Assembly (NCBI RefSeq): GCF_007993815.1
Contig: NZ_VJWE01000013.1
Coordinates: 62,001 to 126,000 of the forward strand
From: Acidovorax delafieldii
GTDB taxonomy: Bacteria; Pseudomonadota; Gammaproteobacteria; Burkholderiales; Burkholderiaceae_C
Direction of reading: 5' to 3'
Length of the DNA: 64,000 bases
Positions 19,587-27,975 of this stretch are shown here, piece by piece. Each line of letters starts with the position of its first letter. Within the stretch, counting starts at the first letter, position 1. The notes under the pieces are model-generated. The model saw only the letters and a program-made list of their open reading frames with translations, made no database searches and had not been told where the DNA came from. The position numbers were made by a program, and so were the translations under genes.

Positions 19587-20549
19587 TCAATCCAGTTCGA
19601 GCTTGCGCTCGCGGATCAGCTTGGCCCACTTGTCGTTCTCGCCCTTCACAAAGCCGAAGAATTCCGTGGGTCCCAGGGAATGTACCTCTGAACCTGTGGA
19701 CGCGAACTTGGCCTTCACCTCCGCTTGTGCCAGAACCTTGGCCAGTTCGGCGGCCAGCTTGTCCACCACCTCCTTGGGCATGCCTGCGGGGCCCACCAGC
19801 CCCTGGAAACCGACAGATTCCATGCCGCCGAGCCCAAGTTCAGCGACCGTTGGCACGTCGGGCAACTGCGGGTCGCGGCGCGGGCCCGTCACTGCCAGCG
19901 CCTTCAGCTTGCCGCCCTTGACCTGCGGCAGCAGCACCGGCCCTGCATCGATCAGCAACTGCGTCTGTCCGCCGATCAAGTCCTGCACAGCCGGGGCGCT
20001 GCCTTTGTAGGGCACATGCGTCACATCCAGCCCGGTCGCCTGGTTCATCAGCTCGCCATTCAGATGGGTGGAGGTGCCCGCACCGCCCGATGCGAAGTTC
20101 ACTTTGCCAGCGTTGGCCTTGGCCCATGCCACCCATTCTTTGAGGTCCTTGGCAGGGTGGTCCAGCCGGGTGACCGCGATGTAGCTGCCCTGGCTGATCT
20201 GGCCGATGTAGCTGAACTGCTTGAGCGGGTCGTACGGCATCTTGCGCTGCAAGTACGGTGCGATAGCGAACGGGCCGGTATTGGCCAGCAGCAACGTGTA
20301 GCCATCGGGCGCGGCCCGGGTCAGCTCGGTCGCCGCCAGCATGCCGCCGGCACCGGGCTTGTAGTCCACCACGATCTGCTGCTTGAGAAGCTCCTGCAGC
20401 GGCACCTGTACGGTGCGCGCGGCGAAGTCGATGCCGCCGCCCGGCGGGTACCCCACGATGAGGCGGATGGGCTTGGCCGTGGGCCAGGCCTGCGCCATGG
20501 CCAGGGTGGCAGCCCCCAGCAGCAGTGCGCTAGTGATGAATTTTTTCAT
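19587..20549 (-). CDS. Bug/TctC-family periplasmic solute receptor 2
   Basis: The 320-residue receptor has a signal peptide (MKKFITSALLLGAATLAMAQ) and the Bug core motifs PIRLIVGYPPGGGIDFAA and AAPDGYTLLLAN, plus DVTHVPYKGSAPA in the ligand-closing region. It lies 50 bases upstream of receptor 1 on the same strand, so the two may form one transcript, yet they differ clearly in sequence and so may bind different ligands. The Shine-Dalgarno AAGGAGAC is well placed before the ATG. Confidence 0.88.
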   Translation of the reverse strand: MKKFITSALLLGAATLAMAQAWPTAKPIRLIVGYPPGGGIDFAARTVQVPLQELLKQQIVVDYKPGAGGMLAATELTRAAPDGYTLLLANTGPFAIAPYLQRKMPYDPLKQFSYIGQISQGSYIAVTRLDHPAKDLKEWVAWAKANAGKVNFASGGAGTSTHLNGELMNQATGLDVTHVPYKGSAPAVQDLIGGQTQLLIDAGPVLLPQVKGGKLKALAVTGPRRDPQLPDVPTVAELGLGGMESVGFQGLVGPAGMPKEVVDKLAAELAKVLAQAEVKAKFASTGSEVHSLGPTEFFGFVKGENDKWAKLIRERKLELD

Positions 20550-20624
20550 GCAATGTCTCCTTGTTGTGGTGTGGGAAAACCGGTCTGGCGCGCCGCTCAG
20601 CCCACGCCAGTGTGGTGTTGCACG

Positions 20625-21524
20625 CTATCCACGGGGGTGATGCTGCGCGTGCAGGGACTTGAGCCGCTCGCGCGCCACGTGGGTGTAGATGGTGGTGGTA
20701 GAAATATCCGCATGGCCCAGCAGCAGCTGCACCACGCGCAGGTCGGCGCCGTGGTTGAGCAGGTGCGTGGCAAACGCGTGGCGCAGCGTGTGCGGCGACA
20801 GCGGCACCGTGATACCCGCCACCTGCGCCCACTTCTTCACAATGACCCAGAACATCACGCGCGTCATGCCGCTGCCGCGCTGGGTGACGAACAGGTCGTC
20901 GGTCTGCTGCCCGCCCAGGATGGCGCTGCGGGCCTCGTTCAGATAGCGCTGCAGCCAGGCACGGGCCTCTTCGCCAAACGGCACCAGGCGCTCCTTGCTG
21001 CCCTTGCCCATCACGCGCAGCACGCCTTCGTTCAGGCCGACCTGGTAGGTCTTGAGCGTGACCAGCTCGGTCACGCGCAGGCCGCTGGCGTACATCAGCT
21101 CCAGCATGGTGCGGTCGCGCAGGCCCAGAGGGTTGCCCAGGTCGGGCGCGTTCAGCAGCGCCTCCACCTGCGCCTGCGACAGGGTCTTGGGCACACGCAG
21201 CGGCTGGCGCGCAGCCTGCAGCCGCACCGTGGGGTCGGCAGTGATGCGCCGCTCGCGCAGCGCCCAGTGAAAGTAGCGGCGCAACACCGTGAGGCGCCGG
21301 TTGGCCGAAGTGGCGCGGGTCTGCGCATGGCGGGCGGCAAAGTAGGCCTGCAGGTGGTGTTCGGCCGTGTCGTCCAGCGCCAGGGCGGGCTGCTGGTCGG
21401 CCAGCCACTGCGCATACAGCGTCAGGTCGCGCCGGTAAGCGGCCAGCGTGTTGCGCGACAGGCCATCTTCCAGCCACAGGGCGTCCACAAAGGTGTCGAT
21501 GGCGTTCAGACTGGGAGCAAGCAT
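20625..21524 (-). CDS. xerD: Site-specific tyrosine recombinase XerD
   Basis: The 299-residue recombinase partners XerC at dif to resolve chromosome dimers. The N-terminal SAM-like core-binding domain spans about 1-95. The catalytic domain carries the Arg in YASGLRVTEL, the HTLRHAFATHLL box, the GHADISTTTIYTH box with the second His, and the nucleophile Tyr. Length matches XerD (298 in E. coli). The start ATG at 21524 (MLAPSLNAIDTFVDAL) was preferred over the codon at 21569. It sits between Bug receptor genes, which is unusual company but probably just local gene order. Confidence 0.9.
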   Translation of the reverse strand: MLAPSLNAIDTFVDALWLEDGLSRNTLAAYRRDLTLYAQWLADQQPALALDDTAEHHLQAYFAARHAQTRATSANRRLTVLRRYFHWALRERRITADPTVRLQAARQPLRVPKTLSQAQVEALLNAPDLGNPLGLRDRTMLELMYASGLRVTELVTLKTYQVGLNEGVLRVMGKGSKERLVPFGEEARAWLQRYLNEARSAILGGQQTDDLFVTQRGSGMTRVMFWVIVKKWAQVAGITVPLSPHTLRHAFATHLLNHGADLRVVQLLLGHADISTTTIYTHVARERLKSLHAQHHPRG

Positions 21525-21569
21525 CCAAAAACCATAGCATGCATTGCACGCATTCAACTCCACGGGCAC

Positions 21570-21592
21570 AAAAAAGCCGCCCGAAGGCGGCT
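21570..21592 (-). terminator. Rho-independent terminator after Bug receptor 3
   Basis: On the minus strand AGCCGCC-TTCG-GGCGGCT (21592-21575) is followed by six T (21575-21570). It comes 20 bases after the stop of the third Bug gene and before xerD, so xerD has a separate start of transcription. Confidence 0.88.
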
Positions 21593-21612
21593 GAGGATGG
21601 AAGCGGTGTCTT

Positions 21613-22578
21613 TTATTCCAGCGTCAGCTTCTGCTTGACGACCACATCCTTGTAGACCGCGAACTCGGCCTTGATCTGCTCTGCAAACTGCTCGGGCGTG
21701 TTGCCGATCACGAGCGAGCCCGTGTCTTCGATGCGCTTCTTCACGGCCGAGTCTTCCAGGGCCTTGCGCACACCGGCGTTGATCTTGTCCACCACATCCT
21801 TGGGCAGACCCTTGGGACCCACGATGCCGTAGTAGGCCATGCGGTTCACCGGCTCCAGGCCCAGTTCCTTGAAGGTGGGCACATTGGGCAGGGCCGCCAC
21901 GCGCTGGGGCGCCGCAACGACGATGGGCACCAGGCGGTTTTCCTTGATGAAGGGCAGCGCCGAGGGCAGGTTGTCAAAAATCATGGGCACCTGGCCAGCC
22001 ACGGTGTCGTTCAGGGCCGGGCCCGCACCGCGGTAGGGGATGTGGGTCACAAAGGTGCCCGAGAGGTTCTTGTACAGCTCCATCTGCAGGTGGCCGATGC
22101 CGCCCGTGCCGGACGACGAGTACGAATACTTGCCGGGCGACTTCTTGAGTTCCGCCACGAACGCCTTGTAGTCCTTGGCCGGAAAGCTGGGGTTCACCGC
22201 AATGATGTTGGGGGTGGCCGCAATGTTGATGATGGGCGAGAAGTCCGTCAGCGGGTTGTACGGCGTCTTGGGGTTGATGGCGGGGTTGGCTGCGGTGGTG
22301 GACACGGTGGCCACGCCCAGCGTGTAGCCGTCGGCCGTGGCACGGGCGAGTTCGGCCGCACCCACAATGCCGCCGCCACCGGCCTTGTTGTCCACGATCA
22401 CGCTTTGGCCGAGCACGCGGCCCAGCGGCTCGGCGATCACGCGCGCAATGATGTCGGTGGTGCCACCGGGTGCAAAGGGCACAACCAGCCGGATCACCTT
22501 GTTGGGGTAGCCTTGTGCGGCAGCCGATCCAGCTGCGGCAGCCAGTACGGTCAGCGCAAGCCATTGACGACGATGCAT
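21613..22578 (-). CDS. Bug/TctC-family periplasmic solute receptor 3
   Basis: The 321-residue receptor has a signal peptide ([20 protein letters not shown], cleaved after AAAQ) and the Bug motifs [19 protein letters not shown] and [11 protein letters not shown], plus [13 protein letters not shown]. The start at 22578 has a GGAGA Shine-Dalgarno sequence and sets the signal peptide at the N-terminus. A strong terminator follows. No membrane components of a tripartite carboxylate transporter are nearby. Confidence 0.88.
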   Translation of the reverse strand: MHRRQWLALTVLAAAAGSAAAQGYPNKVIRLVVPFAPGGTTDIIARVIAEPLGRVLGQSVIVDNKAGGGGIVGAAELARATADGYTLGVATVSTTAANPAINPKTPYNPLTDFSPIINIAATPNIIAVNPSFPAKDYKAFVAELKKSPGKYSYSSSGTGGIGHLQMELYKNLSGTFVTHIPYRGAGPALNDTVAGQVPMIFDNLPSALPFIKENRLVPIVVAAPQRVAALPNVPTFKELGLEPVNRMAYYGIVGPKGLPKDVVDKINAGVRKALEDSAVKKRIEDTGSLVIGNTPEQFAEQIKAEFAVYKDVVVKQKLTLE

Positions 22579-22765
22579 GGAAATCTCCTTCGTGCGGGGT
22601 AACAACAAACAGCGCAGATGGTATGCCCAACGCACGCCAAACCGCCCTGCGGATTCCACATAAGGGCTAACCCTAGAAACAAGGTGGGGGTGGGCAGTCC
22701 CCCGGCCCCATTCAGCCTGCCTGGAGCCCGCGGGCGGCTTGCCATGCATCAAGTATTCTCAGTGT

Positions 22766-23671
22766 GTGAACTACGCCCAACTCCTGCTCCCCGACTTTTC
22801 CCTCATCTTCCTGGGCTACCTGATCTGCCGGTACACCGCCCTGAACCGCTCGGTCTGGCAGCCGGTGGAGAGCCTGGTGTACTACCTGCTGTTCCCGGTG
22901 CTGCTGTTCCAGTCCATCGTCAAAAGCCCGATGGATATTGGCGCGGCGTCGGGGCTGATCGGCGCGGGCATGCTGTCGGGCGTGATCGGCATCGCTCTGG
23001 CCTACAGCCTGCCGCACTGGCCCTGGGTGGGCAAGCACATCGATGTGCGCGACCATGCGGCCAGCGCGCAGGTGGCGTTCCGCTTCAACTCCTTCATTGG
23101 CCTGGCGATTGCCGAGCGGCTGGCAGGTACCCAGGGCCTGTTGATGATCGCGGTGCTGATCGGCGTGTGTGTGCCGCTGTTCAATGTGGCTGCGGTGTGG
23201 CCCATGGCCCGGCACGGGCAGCACAGCTTTGCGCGCGAGCTGTTGCGCAACCCGCTGATCATCGCCACCGCCTCGGGGCTGGTGGCCAATCTGCTGGGCT
23301 TTCAGATCCCCGAATGGGCAGTGCCCACGGTCAGCCGCATCAGCTCCGCGTCGCTCGCGCTGGGCCTGATGGCGGCCGGCGCGGGGCTGCAGTTTGGTCT
23401 GCTCACGCGGGGCAAGACGCTGAGCGTGTCGGTGCTGGCCATCCGCCACCTGGTGCAGCCGCTCGTGGCGTTTGGCATGGCCCGCATGTTCGGGCTCGAT
23501 GCCGTGCAGACCACGGTGCTGCTGGCGTTTGCAGCCTTGCCCACGGCATCGACCTGCTATGTGCTGGCGGCGCGCATGGGCTACAACGGGCCGTATGTGG
23601 CGGGGCTGGTCACGCTGTCTACCTTGCTGGGCATCGTGAGCCTGCCGTTTGCACTGGGGGTGCTGCGATGA
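22766..23671 (+). CDS. AEC-family transporter (auxin efflux carrier type)
   Basis: The 301-residue protein has about ten hydrophobic segments in two five-helix halves, as in AEC carriers. Typical points are FRFNSFIGLAIAERL in the first half and ALPTASTCYVLAARMGYN near the end, the unwound-helix motif of the family. The substrate may be a carboxylate such as malonate or malate, but this is only a family-level guess. The start is a GTG at 22766 without a Shine-Dalgarno sequence; a TTG at 22739 is an alternative. Its stop overlaps the esterase start by four bases. Confidence 0.8.
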   Translation: MNYAQLLLPDFSLIFLGYLICRYTALNRSVWQPVESLVYYLLFPVLLFQSIVKSPMDIGAASGLIGAGMLSGVIGIALAYSLPHWPWVGKHIDVRDHAASAQVAFRFNSFIGLAIAERLAGTQGLLMIAVLIGVCVPLFNVAAVWPMARHGQHSFARELLRNPLIIATASGLVANLLGFQIPEWAVPTVSRISSASLALGLMAAGAGLQFGLLTRGKTLSVSVLAIRHLVQPLVAFGMARMFGLDAVQTTVLLAFAALPTASTCYVLAARMGYNGPYVAGLVTLSTLLGIVSLPFALGVLR

Positions 23672-24315
23672 GCCGGGGTCTGAACCGCAGGCGGCTGCTC
23701 GGCGCCAGCCTGGCCACCGCGTTCGGCCTGGTCGCCTGCGGCCGCAAACCTGCGCGTGCCCAGGCCGTCCCGGCAGGCGCCACGGTCCTGGCGCTGGGCG
23801 ACTCGCTCACGTCGGGCGTGGGAGCCTCGGCCGACACCGCCTACCCCGCCGAACTGGCGCGCCTGACGGGCTGGAAGGTGGTCAACGGCGGTGTGTCGGG
23901 CGACACCTCGGCCCATGCGCTTGCGCGCCTGCCGGGCCTGCTGCAACAGCACCAGCCCGCGCTGGTCATCGTGGGCATTGGCGGCAATGACTTTTTGCGG
24001 CGCCAGAGTGCTGCCACCGCGCGCACCAACATCCTGCGCATCTGCACCGAGGCACGGGCCAGCGGCGCCCAGGTGCTGCTGGTGGCTGTGCCGGAGCTGT
24101 CGCTCATGGCCGCTGCCGGCCGCCTGAACGACCACCCGCTGTACGAAGAGATTGCCGAAGAGCTGAAGATCCCGCTGCATGCCAAAGGCTGGTCGAGCGT
24201 GCTGGCGCAAGAGCGGTTGCGGTCGGACCAGATCCACGCCAATGCTGCCGGATATGCGGAGTTCGCCCAGGGGCTGGTGGGCACCTTGCGGCAGACGGGG
24301 CTGCTGGTGCAGTGA
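23668..24315 (+). CDS. SGNH-family esterase, TesA-like lipoprotein
   Basis: The 215-residue protein is an SGNH hydrolase similar to TesA (lysophospholipase/thioesterase). The catalytic Ser46 is in LALGDSLTSG, the oxyanion Asn in GIGGNDF, and the Asp/His pair in DQIHANAAGY. The N-terminus has Arg-Arg-Arg followed by a hydrophobic stretch and a lipobox LVAC (21-24), so it may be a lipoprotein exported by Tat or Sec. The ATGA overlap with the AEC gene suggests coupled translation. Confidence 0.85.
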   Translation: MSRGLNRRRLLGASLATAFGLVACGRKPARAQAVPAGATVLALGDSLTSGVGASADTAYPAELARLTGWKVVNGGVSGDTSAHALARLPGLLQQHQPALVIVGIGGNDFLRRQSAATARTNILRICTEARASGAQVLLVAVPELSLMAAAGRLNDHPLYEEIAEELKIPLHAKGWSSVLAQERLRSDQIHANAAGYAEFAQGLVGTLRQTGLLVQ

Positions 24316-24338
24316 GGACCCGGAGCAACGGCGATCAC

Positions 24339-24378
24339 TCCTATTTTGATAGCTACCAAGGTATATTGCACTAGCGCT
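24339..24378 (+). repeat. 40-bp TAGCGC repeat, intergenic (copy 3)
   Basis: TCCTATTTTGATAGCTACCA through to CACTAGCGCT lies in the 90-base gap between the convergent esterase and queG genes. It matches the intragenic copy at 51028-51067 in length and cores. Confidence 0.7.
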
Positions 24379-24405
24379 ACCAGGCAATTTCTTCCAAAAA
24401 CGCCC

Positions 24406-25485
24406 TCAAGCAGCGTCCAGAGCCCAGGCCACATGCTCCCGCACCAGCGCGCTGGCATCCTCGGCCCGCGACTGCAGCGCAGCGCGCAAGGCCCCATCGC
24501 CCGTGGCACGCAGCGCATTGCCCAGTGCCACGGCCACATTGCGCAGCCAGCGCTCATGGCCGATGCGGCGGATGGGGCCGCCCTCGGTCATGCGCAAAAA
24601 GGTGGCTTCGTCCCACGCAAACAGGTGCACCAGCTGCTGGCCCGACAGGCCCTTGCGCTCGTCAAAATCCGGCAGGCGGCTGACCTGCGCAAACTTGTTC
24701 CAGGGGCAAATCAGCTGGCAGTCGTCGCAGCCATAGATGCGGTTGCCCATCAGCGGGCGTAGCTCCACAGGGATGGGCCCGGCGTGTTCGATGGTGAGGT
24801 ACGAGATGCAGCGCCGCGCGTCAACGCGGTACGGCGCGACGATGGCCTGTGTGGGGCAGATGTCGATGCACGCGCTGCAGCTGCCGCAGTGCGGGGTGAC
24901 GGGCTCGCTCTGGGGCAGCGCCATGTCCACATAGATCTCCCCCAGGAAGAACATGGACCCCGCCTCGCGGTTGAGCACCAGCGTGTGCTTGCCGCGCCAG
25001 CCCTGGCCGCTGCGCGCGGCCAGCTCAGCCTCCAGCACCGGCGCGGAGTCGGTGAACACGCGGTGGCCAAACGGGCCGATGGCCTCGGCGATGCGGTCGC
25101 TGAGCTTTTGCAGCCGGGCGCGCAGCACCTTGTGGTAGTCCCGGCCCCGGGCGTAGACGGAGACGATGCCCTCGTGCGGGCGCTGAAGGCGTGAGAGTTC
25201 GGCCACCTGCCAGCCCCCGGGCGCATCCCTGGCCGTATCGCGCGGCAAATAATCCATGCGCGCCGTGATCACACTCACAGTGCCGGGCACCAGCTCGGCC
25301 GGGCGCGCGCGCTTCATGCCGTGGGATGCCATGTAATGCATGTCACCATGGAAGCCCTGCGCCAGCCAGGCCGCAAGACCCGGCTCGGCCGCAGACAAGT
25401 CCACCCCCGCCACGCCGATTTGGGAAAATCCCAGCTCGCGGGCCCACTCCTGCATTTGAGGAACGAGTTGACTGTTGCACCACAT
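24406..25485 (-). CDS. queG: Epoxyqueuosine reductase
   Basis: The 359-residue cobalamin-dependent iron-sulfur enzyme makes queuosine from epoxyqueuosine in tRNA anticodons. Two 4Fe-4S motifs are clear: CGSCSACIDICPTQAIV and GCDDCQLICPWN. Other marks are DYLPRD, VYARGRDYHKVLR and DSAPVLEAELAARSGQGW. The C-terminal HEAT-like part ends VREHVAWALDAA. The ATG at 25485 overlaps the divergent tsaE start by 18 bases; a longer frame reaching 26022 would run deep into tsaE and is unlikely. Confidence 0.9.
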   Translation of the reverse strand: MWCNSQLVPQMQEWARELGFSQIGVAGVDLSAAEPGLAAWLAQGFHGDMHYMASHGMKRARPAELVPGTVSVITARMDYLPRDTARDAPGGWQVAELSRLQRPHEGIVSVYARGRDYHKVLRARLQKLSDRIAEAIGPFGHRVFTDSAPVLEAELAARSGQGWRGKHTLVLNREAGSMFFLGEIYVDMALPQSEPVTPHCGSCSACIDICPTQAIVAPYRVDARRCISYLTIEHAGPIPVELRPLMGNRIYGCDDCQLICPWNKFAQVSRLPDFDERKGLSGQQLVHLFAWDEATFLRMTEGGPIRRIGHERWLRNVAVALGNALRATGDGALRAALQSRAEDASALVREHVAWALDAA

Positions 25486-25986
25486 ACCGGCCAGATTGTA
25501 GAAAGCGGCACCGATGCTGCGGCCAAAGCCACGCGCCATTTCACCTGGCACAGCGAGGAAGACACCGCCGCCTTTGCCCAGCGCCTGGCCGCCCAGCCCC
25601 TGCTGGCCAACGCCTTCGTGACCCTGCACGGCGACCTGGGCGCGGGCAAGACCACCCTGGTGCGCCACCTGCTGCGCGCGCTGGGCGTGCAGGGCCGCAT
25701 CAAGAGCCCCACCTATGCGGTGGTGGAGCCCCACGAGGCGCCGGGTCTCTCGATCTGGCACTTCGACTTCTACCGTTTTGACGATCCGCGCGAGTGGGAA
25801 GACGCCGGTTTCAGGGACATTTTTGCCAACCCCGGTCTCAAGGTGGCAGAATGGCCGGAAAAGGCCGCAGCGCTTACCCCGCTTGCAGACCTTGCTATCC
25901 ACATTGAAGCAATGGATGACACCGAAAGGAAGGTCACGCTGCATGCCCCCACCGCCACGGGGCGCAGCCTGCTGCAAGCTCTCTGA
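25468..25986 (+). CDS. tsaE: tRNA threonylcarbamoyladenosine ATPase TsaE
   Basis: The 172-residue P-loop ATPase takes part in t6A synthesis on tRNAs together with TsaB, TsaC and TsaD. The Walker A motif is LHGDLGAGKTTLVRHLL, followed by the family signature SPTYAVVEPHE and WHFDFYRFDDPREWEDAGF. No ATG lies near the expected start; a TTG at 25468 preceded by GAGGA at five bases is the best choice. It is divergent from queG with an 18-base overlap, so the two tRNA-modification genes share control sequence inside each other. amiC starts seven bases after the stop. Confidence 0.85.
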   Translation: MTVAPHTGQIVESGTDAAAKATRHFTWHSEEDTAAFAQRLAAQPLLANAFVTLHGDLGAGKTTLVRHLLRALGVQGRIKSPTYAVVEPHEAPGLSIWHFDFYRFDDPREWEDAGFRDIFANPGLKVAEWPEKAAALTPLADLAIHIEAMDDTERKVTLHAPTATGRSLLQAL

Positions 25987-25992
25987 GACACC

Positions 25993-27432
25993 GTGAACGA
26001 ACCCACCCTGCCCGACCGCCACGCCGCTTCCCAGCCATCGCGCCGTGCCGTGCTGCGCGCCAGCAGCCTGGTGCTGCTGCTGGGCGCACAGCAGATTGCA
26101 CGCGGCGCCACCATCGTGGCCGTGCGCGTCTGGCCCGCACCCGAATACTCGCGGGTGACCATCGAGTCCGATGGCGCGCTGGTGGCCAAGCAGTTCTTCG
26201 TGACCTCACCGCCGCGCCTGGCGGTGGACATCGAGGGCATCGACCTGAGCCCCGAGCTGCGCGAACTGGTGGCCAAGGTCAAACCCGACGACCCCAACAT
26301 CGCGGGCATCCGCGTGGGCCAGAACGCACCGGGTGTGGTGCGCCTGGTGGTGGACCTCAAGCAGCCCGCCATGCCGCAGGTGTTCACCCTGCCGCCCGTC
26401 GCCGCCTACCGCCACCGGCTGGTGTTTGACCTGTACCCCGCAGCGCCTGTGGACCCGCTGGAGGCACTGATTGCCGAGCGCCTGCGCGATGCCAGCGGCC
26501 CGGCCGCCACGCCTGCGCCGTCGCCCGCACCGGCCACAGCCCGCGCCGCAGAGCACGACCCGCTGGGCGACCTGATCGCACAGCGCGCCAATGGCCCCGC
26601 GCAGTCCGGCACCACAGCCCAGCCGCCCGTGGTGGCCGCAGCACCCGCGCCCAGCGCCGCCCCTGCCGCGCCCTCACGACCTGGCAACCGTCCCACAGCC
26701 ACCGAGACCGACCGCATCATCATCGTGGCACTCGACCCTGGCCACGGGGGCGAAGACCCCGGCGCCATTGGCCCCTCCGGCACCCGCGAAAAAGACGTGG
26801 TGCTGCGCGTGGCCCACCTGCTGCGCGACCGCATCAACGCCACCACCGTGGGTGGCAACCCCATGCGCGCCTACCTCACGCGCGACGGCGACTACTTTGT
26901 GCCCCTGGGCACCCGCGTGCAAAAAGCCCGGCGCGTGCAGGCCGACCTGTTCGTCTCCATCCATGCCGACGCCTTCACCACGCCCGAGGCCCGTGGCGCC
27001 AGCGTGTTTGCGCTGAGCCAGGGCGGGGCCTCCAGCACGGCCGCCCGCTGGCTGGCCAACAAGGAAAACCAGGCCGACCTGGTGGGCGGCATCAACGTGC
27101 AGTCCAAAGACCAGCATGTGCAGCGCGCGCTGCTGGACATGAGCACCACCGCGCAGATCAACGACAGCCTCAAGCTCGGCACGGTGCTGCTGGGCGAGAT
27201 CGGCAACGTGGGCAAGCTGCACAAGCCGCGCGTGGAGCAGGCGGGCTTTGCCGTGCTCAAGGCGCCTGACATCCCGAGCGTGCTGGTCGAAACCGCCTTC
27301 ATCAGCAACCCCGAAGAAGAAAAGCGCCTGCGCAGCAGCGCCTACCAGGAGCAGCTGGCCGACGCGCTGATGCGCGGCATCACGCGCTACTTTGCCAAGA
27401 ACCCGCCACTGGCGCGCAGCCGGTCGGTGTAG
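25993..27432 (+). CDS. amiC: N-acetylmuramoyl-L-alanine amidase with AMIN domain (AmiC-like)
   Basis: The 479-residue periplasmic amidase splits peptidoglycan at the septum. A Tat-like signal (SRRAVLRASSLVLLLGAQQ) ends near residue 38. The AMIN domain covers about 40-145 (VRVWPAPEYSRVTIESDG). A Pro/Ala-rich linker of about 90 residues leads to the zinc amidase domain with DPGHGGEDPGA, the Glu in TREKDVVLRVA, SIHADAF and the catalytic VLVETAFISNPEEE. Septal AmiC enzymes are activated by NlpD/EnvC-type factors. The start is a GTG at 25993, seven bases after tsaE, a conserved gene pair. Confidence 0.92.
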   Translation: MNEPTLPDRHAASQPSRRAVLRASSLVLLLGAQQIARGATIVAVRVWPAPEYSRVTIESDGALVAKQFFVTSPPRLAVDIEGIDLSPELRELVAKVKPDDPNIAGIRVGQNAPGVVRLVVDLKQPAMPQVFTLPPVAAYRHRLVFDLYPAAPVDPLEALIAERLRDASGPAATPAPSPAPATARAAEHDPLGDLIAQRANGPAQSGTTAQPPVVAAAPAPSAAPAAPSRPGNRPTATETDRIIIVALDPGHGGEDPGAIGPSGTREKDVVLRVAHLLRDRINATTVGGNPMRAYLTRDGDYFVPLGTRVQKARRVQADLFVSIHADAFTTPEARGASVFALSQGGASSTAARWLANKENQADLVGGINVQSKDQHVQRALLDMSTTAQINDSLKLGTVLLGEIGNVGKLHKPRVEQAGFAVLKAPDIPSVLVETAFISNPEEEKRLRSSAYQEQLADALMRGITRYFAKNPPLARSRSV

Positions 27433-27551
27433 GCAGGCAGGGACATCGCGCGCGGGACGGCCAGCCCACCTTGCGCGCACTGCCAACTGCAGGCACAGTA
27501 GCCTGCATCGGCCGGGCGCGCACCGCGCCCTGGCCAGCGAGGAGAACTGCC

Positions 27552-27893
27552 ATGGCCCTGCCCCACGCCCAATCTGGTCAGATCGTCAGCGTGCGTCCCC
27601 TGGGAGCACGACTGGCCGACACCGTCACCACCGCCGTCCTCAAAGCCGGCCAGCTCGAAGTCATGCGGGTGGTCCTGCCCGTGGGCAAATCCATGAAAGA
27701 ACACCAGACGCCCGGCGAGGCCACCGTGCAGTGCATCGAGGGCGTGGTGGAGTTTGCGAGCGAGCTGGGCGTGCAGCAATTGCATCCCGGCGACTTTGTG
27801 CACCTGGCACCGCGCGCGCTGCATTCGCTCAAGGCGGTAGAACCTGCGTCACTGCTGGTGACGATGTGCCTCAAGCCTGCGGAGAAAACCTGA
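27552..27893 (+). CDS. Small cupin-domain protein
   Basis: This 113-residue protein is a single cupin barrel. The hallmarks are GKSMKEHQTPGEATVQCIEG in the first half and LHPGDFVHLAPRALHSLKA in the second. The metal-binding His set is partly visible (H in KEHQ, H in FVHL and LHS). Such small cupins are often of unknown function. The ATG at 27552 has a GAGGAG Shine-Dalgarno sequence. It follows amiC by about 120 bases and seems to be its own unit. Confidence 0.8.
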   Translation: MALPHAQSGQIVSVRPLGARLADTVTTAVLKAGQLEVMRVVLPVGKSMKEHQTPGEATVQCIEGVVEFASELGVQQLHPGDFVHLAPRALHSLKAVEPASLLVTMCLKPAEKT

Positions 27894-27975
27894 GGCCTCT
27901 TTGGCCGCGTTGGCTTCTTTGCACTCCGGGCCCCGAAGGCCTGAGGGGGTGAAGACCGTGCGGCACTGAAGGCGG

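Noticed and set aside
20625..21524. Integrase of a genomic island
   Set aside because: Length and motifs are those of chromosomal XerD; no att-like repeats, tRNA or phage genes lie nearby.
25880..25925. CTTGCTATCCACATTGAAGC in tsaE as a repeat copy
   Set aside because: It has only CTAT and no ATAGC or ACTAGCGC core; ordinary TsaE sequence.
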